Positions 48,854 through 53,501 of a stretch of DNA of 53,501 nt are shown piece after piece. Origin of the DNA: Falsochrobactrum ovis (lineage in GTDB: Bacteria > Pseudomonadota > Alphaproteobacteria > Rhizobiales > Rhizobiaceae); contig NZ_QLMK01000012.1 in assembly GCF_003259955.1 (NCBI RefSeq), positions 18,095 to 71,595 on the forward strand. Direction: 5' to 3'. Both the position numbers and the translations under genes were made by a program. How positions within the stretch are numbered: the stretch's first letter is position 1; each line of letters opens with the position of its first letter. The notes under the pieces were generated by a model. It was not told where the DNA came from and did no database searches. It was given only the letters and a program-made list of their open reading frames with translations.

Positions 48854-49837
48854 TTAAAGCCTGCCGCCCAGCTCGTCCTCAATATGAGCTCTAATAATCT
48901 CGTCAAATGAGGTTTCAGCGGTGAAGCCCAACTCCCGAGCTCGTTTGGCTTCAAAGCCGGGTGCCCAGCCGCCTACAATGCGCATGATGGCTTCATCAGG
49001 CTCACGACGAATAAGCTTTACTGCTTTTTCACCGGCAACCCGACGAAGAGCTTCAATCTGTTCGCCTACAGTGGCACTTAGTCCCGGCATGGTAAGGTTG
49101 CGATTTGCACCCACTTTTTCGCTATCGATTGTGGCGGCATGGATCAAAAATCCGACAGCCGAACGCGGTGACGTATGCCAATGGCGTACATTTTCTGATA
49201 CCGGCAATATCGCCTCTTGGCCGATCAGCGGCTCGCGCAAAATATTTGAGAAGAAGCCTGAAGCCGCTTTATTCGGCTTGCCGGGCCGAATGCAAATCGT
49301 AGGAAGGCGAATGCCAATACCCTCAAAAAACCCTCTGCGTGTGTAGTCTGAAAGTAATAGCTCGCCAATCGCCTTTTGCGCACCATAGCTGGTAAGTGGA
49401 GTTGTATGAAACTCATCAGGAATGGACTGTGGAAAGGGAGCTCCGAACACAGCGAGCGAAGAGGTGAAAATCACCCGTGGCGTATATCCATCTTGATTAT
49501 GTGCGTGCCGAATAGCGTCGAACAAATAGCGAGTACCATCAAGATTAATGCGGTAGCCCTTGTCGAAATCTTGTTCGGCTTCGCCGGACACAATAGCCGC
49601 CAGATGGAAAATAATGTCAGGGCGGGCGGCGACAATTTGTTGTGATGCTTCAGGAGCGGAAATATCCATAGCTACTGAAACAACCTCGCCGGTAAAACCC
49701 TCTGGTGCTTCGGCTTCAATCACATCGGCAAGGTATAATTTTTCGATCGGTTGATCGTTAATTTTACCATCCTTAGCAAGCCGTTGCGCGAGCTTGCGCC
49801 CGATCATCCCCGCAGCACCAATAATTGCAACATGCAT
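48854..49837 (-). CDS. denD: NAD-dependent epimerase/dehydrogenase, D-erythronate dehydrogenase (DenD) type
   Basis: This 327-residue extended SDR starts at ATG 49837 with AGGAGG nine bases upstream (the frame is open to 49855). The Rossmann motif IIGAAGMIGRKLAQRL is at 4-19, HLAAIVSGEAE follows, and the active site is YGAQK. The sequence resembles DenD, which oxidises D-erythronate to 2-oxo-D-erythronate. The symbol is a family-level guess. It precedes the FAH-family gene in the same direction. Confidence 0.82.
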   Translation of the reverse strand: MHVAIIGAAGMIGRKLAQRLAKDGKINDQPIEKLYLADVIEAEAPEGFTGEVVSVAMDISAPEASQQIVAARPDIIFHLAAIVSGEAEQDFDKGYRINLDGTRYLFDAIRHAHNQDGYTPRVIFTSSLAVFGAPFPQSIPDEFHTTPLTSYGAQKAIGELLLSDYTRRGFFEGIGIRLPTICIRPGKPNKAASGFFSNILREPLIGQEAILPVSENVRHWHTSPRSAVGFLIHAATIDSEKVGANRNLTMPGLSATVGEQIEALRRVAGEKAVKLIRREPDEAIMRIVGGWAPGFEAKRARELGFTAETSFDEIIRAHIEDELGGRL

Positions 49838-50181
49838 CTCAGACAGCCTCCTCACGCCGTCACGAGCCTTCGCTCCGACGGCTCTGAAATTTATTCGACA
49901 GAAGCCTTGTGTTTAGCACAAGCCACTTCATTGCTTACGCATTTTTCACGCGAGCAGCGCTACCAAGAGCCTGATCCGCATTACTCATAGTTGTGTGATA
50001 ACTTGATAATTGCTCGTTGAAAACTATTGTTTATGTTATGCGCTGATTTGAATTGTAACCATCGCTTTTTGGGTGAAATTATCCTCTATCTTCTATCAAA
50101 TTTCCGGAAAGTGATGCTCAGTGGAGCGCGGTCAACGAGCGACCGACGTTCTGATCATCAGTAAATAGTAAAGGGCATAAA
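49838..50181. other. Divergent intergenic region between denD and gluconokinase genes
   Basis: No gene, RNA or clear operator is seen in this AT-rich stretch. It must hold promoters for both directions. AAAGGG at 50170-50175 is the ribosome site of the gluconokinase. Confidence 0.4.
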
Positions 50182-50685
50182 TTGCGAATCATAGTGATGG
50201 GTGTCTCCGGCTCGGGGAAAACCACTATTGGAGAACGTCTCGCACGTGCGCTCGGTTTAGATTTTCTTGAGGGTGATGTGCTGCATCCTCCGTCTAATGT
50301 CGAAAAAATGGCGGCAGGAATACCGCTGCAAGATGAGGACCGCTGGCCGTGGCTGGATAAAATCGGTGAACATCTTTCAAAGGCAGATTCGGGCCTTGTA
50401 GTTTCCTGTTCTGCACTGAAGAAAACATATCGTGACCGTCTGCGTGCGGCGGCTGGCGAGCGGCTTCTTTTTGTTTTTCTGGATGGTAGTTTCGAAGTCC
50501 TTCACGAGCATATGGGGCGCAGAACCGGGCATTTCATGCCAGTATCCATGCTGAAATCTCAGATGGAAACGCTTGAAAGTCCTGTCGGCGAACCGCATGT
50601 CTTCCGTGCTGATGTTTCCGATAGTGTCGATGTGATTGTGGAACAAAGCCTGCAATGGATTAACACAGTTGGGTCCGACGCTTAA
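50182..50685 (+). CDS. gntK: Gluconokinase
   Basis: GntK phosphorylates D-gluconate to 6-phosphogluconate with ATP. The 167-residue protein has a P-loop GVSGSGKTTIGERLA (residues 7-21), a GDVLHPPSNVEKMAAGIPL substrate loop, and CSALKKTYRDRLR, all typical of GntK. It starts at TTG 50182, with AAAGGG six bases upstream, and has the family's normal length. It ends three bases from the stop of the convergent transporter gene. Confidence 0.93.
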   Translation: MRIIVMGVSGSGKTTIGERLARALGLDFLEGDVLHPPSNVEKMAAGIPLQDEDRWPWLDKIGEHLSKADSGLVVSCSALKKTYRDRLRAAAGERLLFVFLDGSFEVLHEHMGRRTGHFMPVSMLKSQMETLESPVGEPHVFRADVSDSVDVIVEQSLQWINTVGSDA

Positions 50686-50687
50686 AC

Positions 50688-52460
50688 TTAATGAAGCGGC
50701 CAGAAAAACATCAGGGCCGGGACCGTTACCAACGCTATGAGAATTGAAAGCGGCAAGCCTAGCCGAGGATAATCACTAAACCTATAGCCACCAGGCCCCA
50801 TCACAAGCGTGTTGCACTGGTGGCCTATGGGGGTTAGGAAATCGCAGCCCGCTCCAATGGCAACCGCCATCAGAAAAGCTTCTGGTTTAAATCCAAGCCC
50901 ACTTGCAAAGCTTGTGGCAATGGGAGCCATAACCAGCACAGTCGCGGCATTGTTAAGAAATGGCGTCACCATCATTGCCGCTAGTAGGATAAGAGCCAAT
51001 GCAGCCGCAGGCGGCAATTGATAGCCAATACTAACCAGCCCTTGCGCAATAAGATCTGTTCCGCCGGTGGTTCGCAAAGCGTCAGACACAGGGATTAGGG
51101 CCGCAAGCATCACTAAAATCGGACCGTCAATCTCGTCATAGACTTCATTGAGAGGAATGACTTTAAAGATTAGCATTGCGACTGCGGCCGCAAAAAATGC
51201 GATTGCAACCGGCAACAGGCTGAATGCGGTTGCGATAACCGCTGTCATCAAAATAGCAAAGGGGATCAGCCCCCGACGAACGCTGCCGAGCATAAGTTTG
51301 CGTCGGGCAAGCGGGAGCAATTCAAACTCAGGAAGGTAAGAGGTCAGTTTCTCCTGCCGACCTTGGAGCACAACCACGTCACCAAACCGCAGCGTTACCT
51401 CGCTTAAACGGTCCGTAATTCGCTCACCAGGACGGCTAACCGCCAATAGATTAACGTCATACCGAGCATGGAGCTCAAGCTTTTGCGCAGATAGGCCGAC
51501 GAGACGCGAATTCTTGCCAATAACAGCTTCAACGACCTCTATATTACCGGTTCCGGTTGCGTCCGATAGGTTACGAACCTCACCCAAAGTGAGATTGCCC
51601 GCGCTAATCACAAGGTCTAGGGCTTTAGGATCGCCCTGCAACAAGATTATATCATCTTGAAGGATAATCGTGTCCGGTAGCGGTTTCATCCGTTGCTTTT
51701 TGCGGATGATTGCCGTCACCATCGCCTCACCTTCAGCGGGTTTGATAAGATCAGTAACGCGCTTTCCCACAAGCGGCGAGGTTTTGGGTACACGGGCTTC
51801 TGAAGCATAGTTTTTGATCTTGATTGCTTCATCAAGCGAAAGATTGCCCCGGCTACGTTCGGGCACCAGCCAATAAAAGCCGACCAGATAGATCAATCCA
51901 ACAATAGCCAAAATTGCGCCGACTGGAGTAAAATCGAACATCGTAAAAGGTGTTCCTACCAGCTCCTCACGAAGGCGAGACACCACAACGTTGGGCGAAG
52001 TCCCGACCTGCGTCATCAGACCGCCCAATAGCGCGCCGAAGGCCATCGGCATTAAAAATACTGAAGGCGAGACATTCGAACGTCGCGCAAATTGAATAGC
52101 AATCGGAATCATAATCGCCAAAGCGCCCACATTTTTTACAAATGCCGATAGGACACTCACAATCGCTACCAAAACTAAGAGCTGGAGCCGGACATTGTTT
52201 AAGTCCGGGAGAAAACGCTGAACGGCATTTTGCATGAGGCCTGATCGTGCAACTCCCGCGCTAACAATCAATGCACTACCGACGATGATAACAATGTCAT
52301 CACTAAATCCGGTGAAGGCTCGATCGAAAGGCACGACACCCACCGCGATGGCCAAAAGCAGTGCGCAGAGCGCAATGATATCATAACGGATTTTGCCCCA
52401 GATGAACGCTGCCATCATGAGAATAATGACACTGAAAGACAAAATTTGTTGGTAGGTCAT
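50688..52460 (-). CDS. SLC13/DASS-type anion transporter with two TrkA-C domains
   Basis: The 590-residue membrane protein starts at ATG 52460 (TTG 52469 also open). It has about eleven hydrophobic segments. Two soluble TrkA-C (RCK-C) domains of about 70-85 residues each lie in the middle (roughly 205-370) within the SLC13/ArsB-like fold, a layout known from citrate, dicarboxylate and sulfate carriers. Typical motifs include FVKNVGALAIMIPIA and TPFLNNAATVLVMAP. The substrate is not certain. Confidence 0.88.
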   Translation of the reverse strand: MTYQQILSFSVIILMMAAFIWGKIRYDIIALCALLLAIAVGVVPFDRAFTGFSDDIVIIVGSALIVSAGVARSGLMQNAVQRFLPDLNNVRLQLLVLVAIVSVLSAFVKNVGALAIMIPIAIQFARRSNVSPSVFLMPMAFGALLGGLMTQVGTSPNVVVSRLREELVGTPFTMFDFTPVGAILAIVGLIYLVGFYWLVPERSRGNLSLDEAIKIKNYASEARVPKTSPLVGKRVTDLIKPAEGEAMVTAIIRKKQRMKPLPDTIILQDDIILLQGDPKALDLVISAGNLTLGEVRNLSDATGTGNIEVVEAVIGKNSRLVGLSAQKLELHARYDVNLLAVSRPGERITDRLSEVTLRFGDVVVLQGRQEKLTSYLPEFELLPLARRKLMLGSVRRGLIPFAILMTAVIATAFSLLPVAIAFFAAAVAMLIFKVIPLNEVYDEIDGPILVMLAALIPVSDALRTTGGTDLIAQGLVSIGYQLPPAAALALILLAAMMVTPFLNNAATVLVMAPIATSFASGLGFKPEAFLMAVAIGAGCDFLTPIGHQCNTLVMGPGGYRFSDYPRLGLPLSILIALVTVPALMFFWPLH

Positions 52461-53121
52461 GAAAAGCAAGTTCCTCGGGAACTAGGAGAAAACGCCACCA
52501 GAAGTATAGCGCAATTCGCTAAACAACAACCTATTATCAATGAAACCACCAAACCTAGTAAAGCCCTGTACCCGAAATAGCACATATCATAATTCAATTT
52601 ACAACCTGCTCTAGGTTGGCGTCGAATTGTGATGATGTAAAGCTGGTCAGAACAATAGGTTCAGTCCATCAACTTGATATGTTGAAGGTCCGGTGAGGAA
52701 GGGAAATCAAGGATTTTCGAACTGAAAGGATTTTATGAAGATAGGTTTCCGCTCCCATAAATTAAAATGCGTCTATACGGACTTGGGACGTTGAAAATCG
52801 TCAGCTGGTGGCTGCCTTCTGCAAGCATAAAACATCCTCCGAACCAATCCCAACCCGCAATTACCCGCAATACTCTGCTGGTGGCTTACAAGCAACCTTT
52901 AATTGAGTGGATGTTAAAGCGAGTAAGTAAATGAGAATAGTTGAACCGAAATAGAACAGTTCGAAGACGATACTGCATAAAACTAAGCTTTTATCAAAAT
53001 TCTTATTCCCGTAGGGTTGACCCATTTCTCACGAATAATTGATATAGAAAGCCACAAAACACTATTTGCATAGTCCCTTCGCCGGAAAATAGGGCCCGGC
53101 ACAAAACTACGCAGGAGGCAT
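52461..53121. other. Long intergenic region upstream of the LacI-type gene
   Basis: No gene is visible in these 661 bases. A sigma-70-like pair, TTGACC (53017-53022) and GATATA (53041-53046) with 18 bases between, lies about 75 bases before the LacI start. AGGAGG at about 53112 is its ribosome binding site. Confidence 0.45.
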
Positions 53122-53311
53122 ATGACGGCCAGCGAGTGGAAGAAAAAACGGGTTACCCTGCTGGATGTAGCACGCCACGCTAAAGTTTCGCGCGCAACAG
53201 CATCCTTAGTCGTCCGAAAAAGCCCGCTTGTCAGCGCTTTGACGCGTGAGCGGGTAGAAAACTCACTACGAGAACTTGGCTATATTTATAATATAGGCGC
53301 AGCAAGCCTAG
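53122..53311 (+). pseudogene. LacI-family regulator cut after its DNA-binding domain
   Basis: ATG 53122 begins a LacI HTH (RVTLLDVARHAKVSRATASLVVRKSPLVSALTRERV), followed by the LRELGYIYNIGAASL hinge. At CTAG (53308-53311) the sequence changes to an IS5-family end. The frame then stops at 53335-53337 with a few foreign residues. The effector-binding domain is missing here and may resume beyond the element. It may once have regulated the neighbouring gluconate genes. Confidence 0.85.
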
Positions 53312-53501
53312 GTTCAGGACCCATTGATTTGACGTGATGTCTATGATTCAGAGGGCAGTGCAGGAGCCTGAATCATGAGCAATTTATTTTGGCTGACGGA
53401 CGAGCAAATGGCTCGTCTTCGTCCTTATTTCCCCAAGAGCCATGGTCGCCAGCGCGTTGATGATCGGCGCGTTCTGAGCGGGATCATCTTCGTTAACCGC
53501 A
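53312..53501 (+). mobile_element. IS5-family insertion sequence, left end and start of transposase
   Basis: A presumed terminal repeat (GTTCAGGACCCATTG) follows the CTAG target. ATG 53375 opens an IS5-family transposase (MSNLFWLTDEQMARLRPYFP, then RQRVDDRRVLSGIIFV) that runs past the window end at 53501. Size, right end and duplication cannot be seen. Confidence 0.85.

Overview
The window looks like chromosomal DNA of an alphaproteobacterium of the order Hyphomicrobiales, most likely the Brucellaceae (an Ochrobactrum or Pseudochrobactrum relative). This rests on the Ppx-RlmE gene pair, a DUF1127 mini-protein, an EcfG-type stress promoter, and the mix of transporters and sugar-acid enzymes in the right half. 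The species is inferred from gene content and was not tested by any search.

The left 21 kb is accessory DNA. Two apparently identical, directly repeated IS21-family elements (4-2498 and 18754-21248) bracket about 16.3 kb of mosaic DNA. From left to right this holds: the last 55 codons of a DarT-type toxin gene cut off exactly at the IS edge, with an intact darG antitoxin gene behind it; a decayed IS3 copy; a lysR/azoR divergent pair; fragments of a serine recombinase, a second IS3 copy and a probable soxG; a glycine-rich autotransporter; a serine recombinase module (an HTH-like ORF, the recombinase and a DUF2924 remnant); a PLD-SNF2 helicase that has lost its C-terminal helicase half; a WYL regulator of the CapW/BrxR type; and a second large autotransporter. 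The picture is of a defence and surface-antigen island worn down by successive insertions and deletions. The toxin and the helicase, both potentially costly, are the broken parts, while the antitoxin and the regulator remain.

The right edge of the second IS21 copy lies inside a GMC oxidoreductase gene, whose small Tat-secreted partner is still intact. From about 22.3 kb onward the DNA looks like ordinary chromosome. It carries a class A beta-lactamase (RTG type); ridA and tetR divergent around twin perfect operators; a two-gene general-stress operon behind an EcfG-type promoter; ppx-rlmE; a cystine-type ABC transporter; a fused 5-oxoprolinase/hydantoinase; and a catecholate-siderophore uptake locus (SBP, two permeases, ATPase and TonB-dependent receptor). 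After these come a DUF3775 protein, a TauE/SafE exporter, a class IV aminotransferase, a DMT exporter, a DUF1127 protein, a DUF2938 protein and an AzgA-type purine permease with a long hairpin-rich leader.

The right end is a sugar-acid neighbourhood: an FAH-family hydrolase, a DenD-like D-erythronate dehydrogenase, gluconokinase and an SLC13-type carboxylate transporter. It ends in a LacI-family regulator gene broken after its DNA-binding domain by an IS5-family element that runs off the window.
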